Shown here in pieces: positions 1 to 9,114 of a stretch of DNA of 64,000 nucleotides. Origin of the DNA: Barnesiella merdipullorum (lineage in GTDB: Bacteria; Bacteroidota; Bacteroidia; Bacteroidales; Barnesiellaceae). How positions within the stretch are numbered: position 1 is the stretch's first letter; each line of letters begins with the position of its first letter. The DNA lies in contig DXBT01000008.1 in NCBI GenBank assembly GCA_019116365.1, positions 37,577 through 101,576 of the forward strand. The letters run 5' to 3'. Under the pieces are notes generated by a model that did no database searches, was not told the origin of the DNA, and was given only the letters and a program-made list of their open reading frames with translations. A program made the translations under genes and the position numbers.

Positions 1-1
1 C

Positions 2-349
2 CTCGATCTCGAAATCGACCCCAAACTCTCCTGGGCACTGCGGCACCCCGAGGTATTCCCGGTCGATATCAACAAGGCTCCCTATGAGCTCATCCTCCGG
101 GTTCCCGGCATCGGGGTGAAGTCGGCCACGCTCATTGTCAACTCCCGCCGCTTTGCCCGGGTAACCAGCTATCACCTGAAGAAGATGGGGGTGGTGATGA
201 AGAAAGCCAAGTTTTTCATCACCTGCGGCGAACTGTCGTCGCCCACCGTCAACGAACTACGCCCCGAGAACGTGAGACGCCTGCTCACCCCGTCGAGCTC
301 CAGGAAAAAAGACGACCGGCAGATGCAATTACCCTTTTCCAACGAATAA
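2..349 (+). CDS. Putative DNA modification/repair radical SAM protein, C-terminal part (5'-truncated by window edge)
   Basis: The open frame runs in from the window start, so only the last 115 residues are visible; the first internal ATG (116) is not the true start. The visible part contains a helix-hairpin-helix stretch (DINKAPYELILRVPGIGVKS, about residues 24-43 of the fragment), as used for sequence-independent DNA binding. The tail RQMQLPFSNE is short and polar. The next gene, 12 bases downstream, is a DUF4130/TIGR03915-type protein, the constant partner of the TIGR03916 radical SAM family. The radical SAM cysteine motif would lie outside the window, so the family call rests on the HhH tail plus that neighbour. 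Precise chemistry is unknown; a DNA-repair role is inferred from the resemblance to spore photoproduct lyase-like proteins. Confidence 0.75.
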   Translation, partial: LDLEIDPKLSWALRHPEVFPVDINKAPYELILRVPGIGVKSATLIVNSRRFARVTSYHLKKMGVVMKKAKFFITCGELSSPTVNELRPENVRRLLTPSSSRKKDDRQMQLPFSNE

Positions 350-361
350 CCCTATTGCCCT

Positions 362-1135
362 GTGTCATCGATTATCTTTCAATACGACCGCACGTTCGAC
401 GGCATGCTCACTGCCGTCTTCGACGCATATGCCCGCCGGTCGTTCCCGCAGATGATCCAAGGCCTTGACGAACCCCTCCCGCTGTTCTACGACGAGGTGC
501 ACACGGTAATCACCGACGAAGAGAAGTCGGGCCGGGTATGGAAGGCTCTCGAAAAGAAATTGTCGAAAGAGGCCCTCTCGTGCCTTACCGTGAGCTACCT
601 GTCGGAACTCCCGGAGCTGGACCTGCACCTCTTCAAGTATATCTGCAAAAACATCGACAGCCCCGTGAGCCTCGAGCGCAACTTTTCCGACGACGATATT
701 CTGTTTGTCACCAACACCTTCCGCAAAGTACTGTACGAGCGCCTGCGCATGATGCAGTTCATCCGCTTCCAGAAGGCGGCCGACGGCACCTACTTCGGCA
801 TCATGGAGCCGCAGTACAACGTATTGCCCCTGGCCATAGCCCATTTCAAGGACCGCTTTGCCGACCAGCCCTTCGTCATCTACGACAAGAAACGGCACTA
901 CGGCTATTACTACAACCAGAGCGAGGTGACCCAAGTAACCTTCGACGAAAGCCTCCCGCACTTCGTCACCGGCAAGCTGGACGAGTCGCTCATGGCCGAC
1001 GACGAAAAACTGTTTCAAGAGCTGTGGCGCACCTACTTCAAGGCCGTCTGCATACAGGGCCGCATCAACCCCCGGAAGCAGCGGAAAGACATGCCCGTGC
1101 GCTACTGGAAATACCTTACCGAAAAGAACAAGTAA
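362..1135 (+). CDS. DUF4130 / TIGR03915 family probable DNA metabolism protein
   Basis: A 257-residue protein with a GTG start 12 bases after the radical SAM gene, so the two are co-transcribed and probably translationally linked. The N-terminus has the family opening (FQYDRTFDGMLTAVFDAY, residues 6-23) and the C-terminus a basic segment with RYWKYLTE. There is no signal peptide or membrane segment, so it should act in the cytoplasm. Proteins of this family occur next to the radical SAM family TIGR03916 and are thought to act with it in DNA repair or modification; the reaction is not established to my knowledge. The family assignment is firm, the function is inferred from the pairing. No terminator is obvious after the stop. 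Confidence 0.85.
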   Translation: MSSIIFQYDRTFDGMLTAVFDAYARRSFPQMIQGLDEPLPLFYDEVHTVITDEEKSGRVWKALEKKLSKEALSCLTVSYLSELPELDLHLFKYICKNIDSPVSLERNFSDDDILFVTNTFRKVLYERLRMMQFIRFQKAADGTYFGIMEPQYNVLPLAIAHFKDRFADQPFVIYDKKRHYGYYYNQSEVTQVTFDESLPHFVTGKLDESLMADDEKLFQELWRTYFKAVCIQGRINPRKQRKDMPVRYWKYLTEKNK

Positions 1136-1268
1136 CAATTGCCACCCCGGCCGGCGGCACAGTTGACAAGTCTGCACACAAGTGCAGCGACAAACGAGAT
1201 GTTCACTCCCGTCGGCCGCTGCACCTCCTTTCATAAATCATCACATAAAACAAGTTCTATCAAAAGCA

Positions 1269-1291
1269 GGGAACCTGACTTGTCGGTTCCC
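1269..1291 (-). terminator. Possible terminator of the RND efflux operon
   Basis: GGGAACC (1269-1275) pairs with GGTTCCC (1285-1291) around a 9-base loop. Read on the minus strand it lies about 23 bases after the channel gene stop and is followed by TGCTTTT. The stem is short and the T-run modest. Confidence 0.45.
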
Positions 1292-1313
1292 GTCAACGCA
1301 AGGCTTGGCCCAA

Positions 1314-2684
1314 TCAGTCGCTACCGCCTCCCAGGGCATTGTAAAGGGTGATAATCGACTGGCAATGGGTGAAACTGTCCGACACCATGTTCAGTCGGGC
1401 ATTCAGCAACGACTGCTGCGCGGTGAGCAGTTCGAGATAGGTGGCATTGCCCGTCTTGTAAAGGGCGGTAGAGGTCTCGACCGTACGTTCCAATTCGCGG
1501 CACTGCTTTTGGTGAATCTCGAGATTGCGCTCGGCCGACTCGACGGCATAGAGTGCATCACTCACCTCCTGCCCGGCATCGAGCAGGGTCTGTTTGTAAT
1601 TGAGCAAAGCAATCTGCTCCTCGTCTTTCGACACCCGCAGGTTCGATACCAGTTTTCCCCGATTGAAAATCGGTTGAGTCAACGAGGCCACGGCCGAGAG
1701 AATCCACCCGCCGGGATTGGTCACCACCTGCCCCAGCGAGTTGGTCCATCCCGCACTGCCCGAGAGGGTAAGATTGGGATAGAAGGCCGACCGCGCCTGG
1801 TTGGTCGTGTAGTAGGCACTGGCCAGGGTCATCTCGGCCTCACGCACATCGGGCCGTTTCGAGAGCAACCGCAACGGTACCCCCACGTTGAAGATTTCGG
1901 GGAACTGCTGCCCGGCAAGCCGCCCCCGCTCGATGGCCCGGGGCGTCACACCCAGCACGGTGCAGAGCGAATTCTCGGCCTCTCGTTGCTGACGCAACAG
2001 ATCGTTATGGGTCGCCTCCAGCTCATACAGGTTGGCCCGAGCCTGGGTGACGGCATTCTCGGTCTCTTCGCCCACCTTCAGGAGCGACTCCATGATGCGC
2101 ACCTGCTCCTGCCAAAGCGAGAGGGTCGATTGGCTCAACTCGACCTGTTCGTCGAGCATCAGCAACGAATAGTAGTTGTTGGCTATGGTGGCAATCACCT
2201 CCGACTGGATGGCCTGCCGATAGGCCTCCTGCTGCAACAAGGTGGAGCGGGAGCCCCGTGCGGCATTGAGCAGATTGCCAAAGAGATCGATCTCCCAACT
2301 GGCCTGAACCGGTATCTCATAGGTCTTCACCGCCTTGGCCCCATCGGTACTGCTTATCGAGCCCTGCGGCGACAGGGTGAGCGACGGCAGAAAGGCAAGA
2401 CGGGCTGCCGTGAGCTGGGCCTTCGCCTCATCGACCCGCAACAGAGCCGTCTGCAAATCGGTGTTGTTGTCGAGCCCAAATCGAATGAGACGCTGCAACA
2501 AGGTATCCTGGAAAACCTCCTCCCAGGCGAGGTCGCCCCAAGTGAGCGAGTCGTTGGTCGTATATGACTCGGCACCCCTGAAGAGGCTATCGACCGGCAG
2601 CTCCTCGGGCCGTTCGTATTGTTTGTAGATGTGGCAACTGCTCAACAGCAGGGCACACATCGCTATACATATTATCTTTTTCAT
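1314..2684 (-). CDS. Outer-membrane efflux channel lipoprotein, TolC/OprM (NodT) family
   Basis: A 456-residue protein starting MKKIICIAMCALLLSSC, a lipoprotein signal with the lipidated Cys at residue 17. Two outer-membrane efflux repeats follow, rich in long helices with Ala, Gln and Glu (for example around LRVDEAKAQLTAARLAFLPS), and the second repeat contains FYPNLTLSGSAGW, typical of the family. It would form the outer-membrane exit duct of a tripartite RND pump. Its ATG overlaps the stop of the pump gene by 4 bases (ATGA), so translation is coupled. It is the last gene of the adaptor-pump-channel operon. The substrate cannot be told from sequence. Confidence 0.93.
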   Translation of the reverse strand: MKKIICIAMCALLLSSCHIYKQYERPEELPVDSLFRGAESYTTNDSLTWGDLAWEEVFQDTLLQRLIRFGLDNNTDLQTALLRVDEAKAQLTAARLAFLPSLTLSPQGSISSTDGAKAVKTYEIPVQASWEIDLFGNLLNAARGSRSTLLQQEAYRQAIQSEVIATIANNYYSLLMLDEQVELSQSTLSLWQEQVRIMESLLKVGEETENAVTQARANLYELEATHNDLLRQQREAENSLCTVLGVTPRAIERGRLAGQQFPEIFNVGVPLRLLSKRPDVREAEMTLASAYYTTNQARSAFYPNLTLSGSAGWTNSLGQVVTNPGGWILSAVASLTQPIFNRGKLVSNLRVSKDEEQIALLNYKQTLLDAGQEVSDALYAVESAERNLEIHQKQCRELERTVETSTALYKTGNATYLELLTAQQSLLNARLNMVSDSFTHCQSIITLYNALGGGSD

Positions 2685-5600
2685 ATCTTTCTATCCTCTT
2701 TACGTTTACCCATAACCCGCTCCTCGATATACTGGAAGGTGATGAAGAAGACGGGCGTTACAAACAGCAGGGCAATTGTGCCGATGAGCATACCCCCCAC
2801 GGTACCTACACCCAGCGACGTATTACCGTTGGCACCTACCCCCGATGCAAACATAAGCGGGAGCAACCCGAAGATCATCGTCAGGGCCGTCATCAGGATA
2901 GGCCTCAACCGCACCCCGGCAGCCGAGATGGCGGCCTGGGCCAGCGACATACCCTCTTTGCGTCGCTCGGTGGCATACTCGGTGAGCAGAATGGCCGTCT
3001 TCGACAACAACCCGATGAGCATGATCAAGCCCGTCTGCAAATAGATGTTGTTCTCAATACCCCACAAGCGGGCAAACAGGAAGCTGCCCATCAAGCCAAA
3101 CGGTACCGACAGAATCACAGCCAGGGGAATGAACAGACTCTCATAGAGCGCACAAAGTATGAGATAGATGAAGAGGATACAAACACCATAGATAATCACC
3201 GTGTCGTGCGAATCGGCCATCTGCTCCTCCTCGCGGGTCATCCCCGAGAACTCATAGCCGTAACCGGTGGGCAGGGTTTGCGCCGCTACCTCTTTCACGG
3301 CATTAATCACATCGCCCGAACTGTAACCGCTGGCCGGCATGCCCTGCACGTTGATCGACGAGAACATGTTGAACCGCGTGAGCGACTCGGCGCCATAGGT
3401 CTTGGTGAGTGTTACAAACTGGCTGATGGGTGCCATGCCGTCGGAGGTCTTCACAAAGATATTATCGAGCGACTGGATGCTCTTGCGGCTGTCCGACGGA
3501 GCCTGGATGATAACCCGGTACAACTTGGTGAAACGGTTGAAGTTCGAGGCATAGATGCTGCCGAAATAACCCGAGAGTACCGAGAGCACCTTGTCGGTGG
3601 TGATGCCGGCCCGCTGGCACTGGGCCTCATCGACATCGACGCGATACTGGGGGAAGTTGGCACTGAACGAAGTATAGGCCATCTCGATTTCGGGACGCTT
3701 GTTCAGCTCGACCAGGAAGTTGTTGGTCACCTGGCTCAAGGCATCGATACCCTTGCCCGAGCGGTCCTGCAGATAGAGCTCAAAGCTGTTGCCCGTGCCA
3801 TAACCCGAAATCATGGGCGGCGAGAAGACAAACAGTCGGGCATTCTTGATATGAGCCGTACGCCGGTAAATCTCGGCCGAGATGGCATCGACACTGTTCT
3901 CCTCACCCGGGCGCTCGTCCCACGGTTTCAGTTTGATAATGAACATACCATGCGACGAACCACTACCCGTACCCATACCGAAACCGGCCACGTTGTTGAA
4001 GTTGTCGATTTGCGGGATCTGTTTCAACTCGGCCTCTACCTTGTCCATAATGCTCGCCGTCTCGGCCAGAGTACTGCCGGCCGGGGTATCGAGGCTCACG
4101 AAGATAGAGCCGGTATCTTCCGAAGGCACCAGACTGGTCTTGGTCGTGGCCATGAAATAGAGCAACAGCCCCACCGAGGCGGCAAACGTAGTCCACACCA
4201 GCCATTTGTGCCTGATGAAGAATTTGGCGCCCTCCTTATACTTGCGAACAAGACGCTTGAATATAGAGTCGAAGGCCAGCCTGAAGCGGGTCGAAAACTC
4301 AGGCTTCTTCCCATCGACCAGAATCTCGTTGGGCCGCAACAGCAGAGCACAGAGTGCCGGCGAGAGGGTGAGGGCGTTGATGGCCGAGATGCCCACGGCT
4401 ACCGCCATCGTGATACCAAATTGGGTATAGAACACACCCGATGTGCCCCCCATGAACGACACCGGCACAAATACCGCCATAAACACCAGCGTAGAGGTGA
4501 CAATGGCCGACGAGATGCCGCTCATCGCATCGATCGAGGCCTTATAGGGCGAGCGATACCCTTCGTCGAACCGCACCTGCACCGCCTCGACCACAATGAT
4601 GGCATCATCGACAATCGTACCGATGGCCAGTACCAGAGCAAACAGGGTGAGCAGGTTGATGCTGAACCCCGCCAGATAGAGCACGGCAAAGGTACCGATG
4701 AGCGACACGAAGATACTGATGGTGGGGATGAGCGTCGAGCGTGGGTTCTGCAGGAAGACATAGACCACCAGCACCACCAGAATGATAGCCTCGAGCAGCG
4801 TCTTGATTACCTCGTTAATCGAGGCATCGAGGAAGTTTTTGGTACTCATCAGCTCTACGATCTCCATATCCTCGGGCAGCGTCTCTTGCAACTCGTCGAG
4901 ATAGTTGTCGATGTTGGTAATAATCTCGTTGGCATTGGTGCCGGCCGTCTGGTTAATCATACAGGTCGAGCCCGGCGCCCCATTCACCCGGCCGGTATAG
5001 GAGTAGCTCTGCGAGCCCAGTTCGACGGTAGCGATATCTTTCAACCGCAACACCCGGCCGTCGTCGAAGGCCTTGATGACAATCTCTTCAAACTCCTGCT
5101 CCTTCTCGAGACGTCCGCGATACTTGAGCGTATATTGATAGACATTCTTCGAATCCTCACCGATAGCACCCGTCGAGGCCTCGATATTCTGGCTCGAGAG
5201 AGCCGCCTCCACATCGCTCGGCTACAGTTCATACTGGGCCATCACGTCGGGCTTCAGCCAGATGCGCATGGCGTAGTCGCCACCCATCACATTCACCTCG
5301 CCTACGCCCGATATACGCTGAATCTGCGGCTTGATATTGATGCTCAGATAGTTGGTAAGGAAAGCCTCGTCGTATGTGCCGTTGGGACTGTAGAGACCGA
5401 AAATCTTCAGCATACTGTTCTGCCGCTTCATGGTGGTCACACCCACCTTGGTCACCTCGGCCGGCAACAGCGAGGTGGCGGTAGAGACCTTGTTCTGCAC
5501 GTTCACGGCCGCCATATCGGGGTCGCTGCCCTGCTTGAAGTAAACTGTAATCTCGGCACTACCCGTGTTACTGGCCGTCGATGTCATGTAGGTCATGTTT

Positions 5601-5827
5601 TCCACTCCGTTGATTGCCTCTTCGAGCGGAACGATGACACTCTTCTGCACCGCCTCGGCATTGGCTCCGCTATAAGTCGTGGATACCCGTATGGTAGGCG
5701 GCGCAATATCGGGGTATTGCTCCACCGACAGGGCATAAAGCCCGATCAATCCTGCTACGAGGATAACGACCGAGATCACCGTCGACAAGATGGGCCGGTC
5801 TATGAAATACTGCAACTTCATGGTCAA
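2681..5827 (-). pseudogene. RND-family efflux pump (AcrB/HAE1-like), interrupted by one in-frame TAG
   Basis: Reading one minus-strand frame from 5827 to 2681 gives a full-length RND permease (1048 codons plus stop), the usual AcrB size. The start MTMKLQYFIDRPILSTVIS is a standard first transmembrane helix; porter domains, TM clusters and the final helices (residues near LIGLLSKTAILLTEYATERR) are all present. At 5224-5222 the frame has a TAG between ...DVMAQYEL and PSDVEAAL..., in the first periplasmic loop, splitting it into 201 and about 843 residues. No other frameshift or stop is seen. The C-terminal piece could only restart at a GTG (5212) with no clear ribosome site, and would lack TM1. 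TAG is a normal stop in this genome (asd ends TAG), so by default the pump is not made. Sequencing error, recent mutation or amber readthrough remain possible. It overlaps both neighbours by 4 bases. Confidence 0.85.
5222..5224 (-). other. In-frame amber codon inside the RND pump gene
   Basis: On the minus strand the codons read GAA CTG TAG CCG AGC GAT. The frame is open on both sides for hundreds of codons and the protein on both sides matches the same family without a gap, so the TAG replaces one residue and is not a shift. AcrB-type proteins usually have a polar residue followed by Pro at this place. Confidence 0.95.
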
Positions 5828-6954
5828 TCCTCCTCTTTAGCTGCCGATGCTGCCGCCGTGGGATCGACCACGGTACCCTCTTTCAACAGGCCCGCACCCT
5901 CCGACACGATTACATCGCCCGGTTGCAGTCCGCTCTCGACAATATACTCGCTACCATCGTTTATCTCAAACACCTCGATGGGGGTCGATACAGCTTTCCC
6001 ATCGACCACCTTGTAGGCAAACACGCGATCTTGAATCTCATAGGTTCCTCCCTGCGGGATGACCAGACACTGCTTGCGGTCGTAGGGCACAATCACATTG
6101 GCCGACCCGCCGCTCAACAACCGTTTGTCCTTGTTGCCAAAGACGGCCCGCAGGCTCACCGTGCCCGTGGTCTTGTCGATCATGCCGCTGATGACATCGA
6201 CCCTACCCTTCGTCCCGTAAATCGAACCGTCGTTCAACTCGAGCGAAACTTCGGGGAAAGAGGCGAGGGCCTTGTCGAGCGACCCATACCGGGCCGTGAG
6301 CCCGAGCACCTGTTTCTCGGTGAGGGAGAAATAGACATACATCTGCGAATTGTCCGATACTCGAATGAGCGGCTCGGTCATCGACGAACTCACCAGCGCT
6401 CCGATACGAAACGAGGTCATGCCGGCATACCCATCGACAGGGCTCTTCACCTCGGTATAAGAGAGGTTGTTCTGCGCGTCGGTCAGCTCGGCCCGAGCCT
6501 GCTGCAAAGCCGCCTGCGCACTCTTGTATTCGTTTTGAGCCGTGTGCAGCTCAAAGTCCGAAATCACCCGGTCGGCAAAAAGCAACTCCTTTCCCTCGAG
6601 AGTCTGCTTGGCCGTAGCCTCGTTGGCCTCGGCCGTTGCCACGGCGGCGACAGCCTTCTGCAAAGCGGCCTTATAGGGCACCTGGTCGATGACAAAGAGT
6701 ACCTCGCCCTTGCGCACATGGGCACCCTCCTCGACCAGTACCCGGGTGATGGTGCCCGATACCTGCGGGCGCACCTCTACATCCTGTTTACCTTCTATCA
6801 CGGCCGAGTATTTGACCGACAACTGCCGATCCTCGGGCTTCAACGTCAAAAGCGGATAGGTATCCCCTCCACTCTGCTCTCCGGCCTTTTGTTGACATCC
6901 CGCCAACATTCCGGCAAAGCATAAACCCCATACAAAAAATCTTTTTACCTTCAT
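5824..6954 (-). CDS. RND efflux periplasmic adaptor (membrane fusion protein) lipoprotein
   Basis: A 376-residue protein starting MKVKRFFVWGLCFAGMLAGC, a lipoprotein signal with Cys at residue 20. A lipoyl/barrel-sandwich half follows (QVSGTITRVLVEEGAHVRKG, about residues 66-85), then an alpha-helical hairpin (residues about 100-165, Ala/Gln rich) and the second lipoyl half (YTEVKSPVDGYAGM). The C-terminal beta domains end in LLKEGTVVDP. It bridges the inner-membrane pump to the outer-membrane channel. First gene of the operon; its stop overlaps the pump ATG by 4 bases. The gene is divergent from an AraC regulator 205 bases away, the likely controller. The adaptor itself is intact although the pump gene is broken. 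Confidence 0.93.
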   Translation of the reverse strand: MKVKRFFVWGLCFAGMLAGCQQKAGEQSGGDTYPLLTLKPEDRQLSVKYSAVIEGKQDVEVRPQVSGTITRVLVEEGAHVRKGEVLFVIDQVPYKAALQKAVAAVATAEANEATAKQTLEGKELLFADRVISDFELHTAQNEYKSAQAALQQARAELTDAQNNLSYTEVKSPVDGYAGMTSFRIGALVSSSMTEPLIRVSDNSQMYVYFSLTEKQVLGLTARYGSLDKALASFPEVSLELNDGSIYGTKGRVDVISGMIDKTTGTVSLRAVFGNKDKRLLSGGSANVIVPYDRKQCLVIPQGGTYEIQDRVFAYKVVDGKAVSTPIEVFEINDGSEYIVESGLQPGDVIVSEGAGLLKEGTVVDPTAAASAAKEED

Positions 6955-7094
6955 TTTTAGTTAAATTTTTTATTTCCTGTCGTAAAAATAGGAGCCATTA
7001 TTCATCTCCCGCTTAGACAATTGGCGCAAGGATTTGTCCAAATGGTACCACATTAGAATTTATTAGGAAATCGTATGTCTATTTGACGTATAGA

Positions 7095-7127
7095 ATTGTA
7101 TTTTAGAGACATTTTGCTCTATTTTTG
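7095..7127 (+). promoter_or_regulatory. Promoter of the AraC regulator (Bacteroidetes type)
   Basis: ATTG at 7095-7098, 21 bases, then TATTTTTG at 7120-7127, which matches the TAnnTTTG -7 consensus exactly. The AraC ATG is 32 bases downstream. The 205-base divergent region also has to hold the efflux promoter; the nearest minus-strand match there is TACCATTTG near 7046, which has one base too many and may need an activator. Confidence 0.6.
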
Positions 7128-7159
7128 CACCATTCAACATCACATAAATCAATCGCACC

Positions 7160-8044
7160 ATGACACAGCAAGAGTTATCCTCCCTCTTCCCGGAGAGTTG
7201 CCGCATAGGGAACCTCATCCTACTCATTTCGCCCGAACAATTTTACAAACTGGAAGGTATCACCATCGCGGGAAGCCGCATGTTCATGATGGTGTGCAAA
7301 GGCAGCCTGAGCCTGACCGTCAACGACCGCCCCTACGAGGTGGCGTCCAACTCCTATTTCGACGTTATGGAGACGACCTCGGTTCGGGTCGAATCGGCCA
7401 GTCAAGATTTGCGAGGATGGTGCCTCTTCGTTTCGTTCGAGTTTGCCAGCGAATCGCTCAAGAATCTGCGCCCAGGCCCTCTGCACTACTCGCTCGAACA
7501 TCCACACATACGCATCTGGCACTTCTCACCGAGCGAAATCGACCGACTCGAGCAACAACTTGTCCTCTTGAAAGAGACGATTGCCAACCCCTCGCACTAC
7601 TACCGCCGCGAACTGACCAGAGTCTATTTCAAGAGTTTCAGCCTCGAGTTGGGAAACTGCATGCTCTCTCACCAGGAGAACCCCAATGACATGCCGCCCT
7701 ATGTGAGCAAGCGCGACTTCATCACACTACAATTCATGACGCTTGTGTCGAAACATTTTGCCGAGGAGCACCAGATCGAGTTCTATGCCAACGCCCTCTG
7801 CATCTCGACCAAACACCTCACCCGGGTTGTCAAGGAGATGGTGGGGAAGACCCCACACGCCGTTATCTGCGACGAAATTATTCACCAGGCCATGGCTCTG
7901 CTCGAGGACGACCGCATTCCTATCGGCCAGATTGCCGAGAGGCTCCACTTTTCGGACCAGGGGGCCTTCTGCAAGTTTTTCAAGAAACAAAAACAGATTT
8001 CGCCCATGGCCTACCGCCGACAAAAAAAGACAAGCATTGACTGA
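7160..8044 (+). CDS. AraC-family transcriptional regulator, probable regulator of the divergent efflux operon
   Basis: A 294-residue protein. Residues about 10-150 form a beta-rich, cupin-like sensor half. Residues about 190-290 hold the double helix-turn-helix: FYANALCISTKHLTRVVKEM is the first HTH, and IAERLHFSDQGAFCKFFKKQ then ISPMAYRR is the classic second HTH with its trailing motif. It would bind DNA in the cytoplasm as an activator or repressor. It is divergent from the adaptor-pump-channel operon, an arrangement common for efflux regulators in Bacteroidales, so control of that operon is a fair inference; the inducer is unknown. Confidence 0.88.
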   Translation: MTQQELSSLFPESCRIGNLILLISPEQFYKLEGITIAGSRMFMMVCKGSLSLTVNDRPYEVASNSYFDVMETTSVRVESASQDLRGWCLFVSFEFASESLKNLRPGPLHYSLEHPHIRIWHFSPSEIDRLEQQLVLLKETIANPSHYYRRELTRVYFKSFSLELGNCMLSHQENPNDMPPYVSKRDFITLQFMTLVSKHFAEEHQIEFYANALCISTKHLTRVVKEMVGKTPHAVICDEIIHQAMALLEDDRIPIGQIAERLHFSDQGAFCKFFKKQKQISPMAYRRQKKTSID

Positions 8045-8114
8045 CCCGCCCCGACAATACTGCACACCAGGCTCATTTCGACTGACAGAGGTCGCATTTT
8101 TTCAAAAAAATGAT

Positions 8115-8122
8115 TACTTTTG
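8115..8122 (+). promoter_or_regulatory. -7 element ahead of the GT10/GT2 operon
   Basis: TACTTTTG matches TAnnTTTG. Transcription would begin near 8129, which rules out the upstream in-frame ATG at 8110 and favours the ATG at 8149. No convincing -33 TTTG lies 19-21 bases upstream. Confidence 0.5.
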
Positions 8123-8148
8123 TTTCGGTCGCAACTATCTTTCGCCCC

Positions 8149-9105
8149 ATGAAAAGACTCACCATACGATATACCGACTTTTGGGACTACTTCGAACCCG
8201 AAAACTTTCTCTTCACCGAGTTGCTGTCGCACCATTTCGACGTGACCATCTTGCCCGATGACAGTCCCGAAGCCTCCGACCTGCTCTTCTTTTCGGGGTT
8301 CGGCGAGCGACATCTCGACTATTTCGATTCGGTCAAAGTCTTCTATACCGGAGAAAATATCGTCCCCGACTTCAACCTTTGCGACTATGGCATCGGGTTT
8401 GCCTATCTCGACTTCGGTGAACGCTACCTGCGATTTCCCCTCTATCCCACCTACGACTGCTACCCACCCATGTTGCAAGGATCGTTTTTCGAGTCGCCCG
8501 CCGGAGGCCCACTCGAACGACGGCCATTTTGCAGTCTGGTCATCTCCAATTACCAGAAACGCGACCCGCTCCTCTTCCGGTTCGAGGAAGAGCTTGCCCA
8601 ATACAAACCCATCGCCTATGGAGGGCAATATCGCAACAACGTGGGAGGGGCTGTCGAAGACAAAATCGACTTCATTGCCCGCTACAAATTCAACATCGCT
8701 TTCGAAAACTCCGAAGGCGAAGGCTATACCACCGAGAAAATCATGGAGGCTCTCTATGCCCGCACCGTGCCCATCTACTGGGGAAACCAACTGATTGGCA
8801 AAGAGGTAAACCCGGCAACCTTCATCAACGTGCACGACTTCGATACCCTCGACCGCTGCATCGACTATATCAAACGTGTCGATAGCGACGACCGCCTGTA
8901 CCGCAGCTTCCTGGCCGAGAGTCCCCGGCTCGACGATCGCCTCATTCCCCGGCTCGACGAATACCTCTACCGCATAGCTTCAGCTCCCCGTCGATTCCGC
9001 CCAGACTACGGGCGTACACTCGACTACAACCGAATGGCTCAATGCAAAGCCCGCATGTTCCGGAACCGGCTTCTGCGCAAACTCTATACTCCCGGTAAAC
9101 CCTAA
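8149..9105 (+). CDS. Glycosyltransferase family 10 (alpha-1,3-fucosyltransferase-like)
   Basis: A 318-residue cytoplasmic protein. The start MKRLTIRYTDFWDYF is chosen because the alternative ATG at 8110 overlaps the predicted promoter. The GT10 signature NIAFENSEGEGYTTEKIMEA lies at about residues 182-201, followed by ALYARTVPIYWGN, the GDP-fucose-binding region of fucosyltransferases, and the middle motif FYTGENIVPDFNLCDY is also family-like. Known members transfer fucose from GDP-fucose to surface glycans; here the donor is inferred, not proven. The GT2 gene starts 9 bases after the stop, so the two form an operon. The convergent operon beyond holds a flippase and a GT4, suggesting one glycan pathway. 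Confidence 0.88.
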   Translation: MKRLTIRYTDFWDYFEPENFLFTELLSHHFDVTILPDDSPEASDLLFFSGFGERHLDYFDSVKVFYTGENIVPDFNLCDYGIGFAYLDFGERYLRFPLYPTYDCYPPMLQGSFFESPAGGPLERRPFCSLVISNYQKRDPLLFRFEEELAQYKPIAYGGQYRNNVGGAVEDKIDFIARYKFNIAFENSEGEGYTTEKIMEALYARTVPIYWGNQLIGKEVNPATFINVHDFDTLDRCIDYIKRVDSDDRLYRSFLAESPRLDDRLIPRLDEYLYRIASAPRRFRPDYGRTLDYNRMAQCKARMFRNRLLRKLYTPGKP

Positions 9106-9114
9106 CACACATCC

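Noticed and set aside
3206..6016. 936-codon open frame opposite the RND pump genes
   Set aside because: It is antisense to a well-recognised pump and adaptor, has no family-like sequence or ribosome site, and is an effect of high-GC codon structure (no stops in the mirror frame).
7021..7060. Strong consensus promoter for the efflux operon
   Set aside because: The nearest minus-strand match TACCATTTG has an extra base and no clear -33 box, so it is not listed as a promoter.
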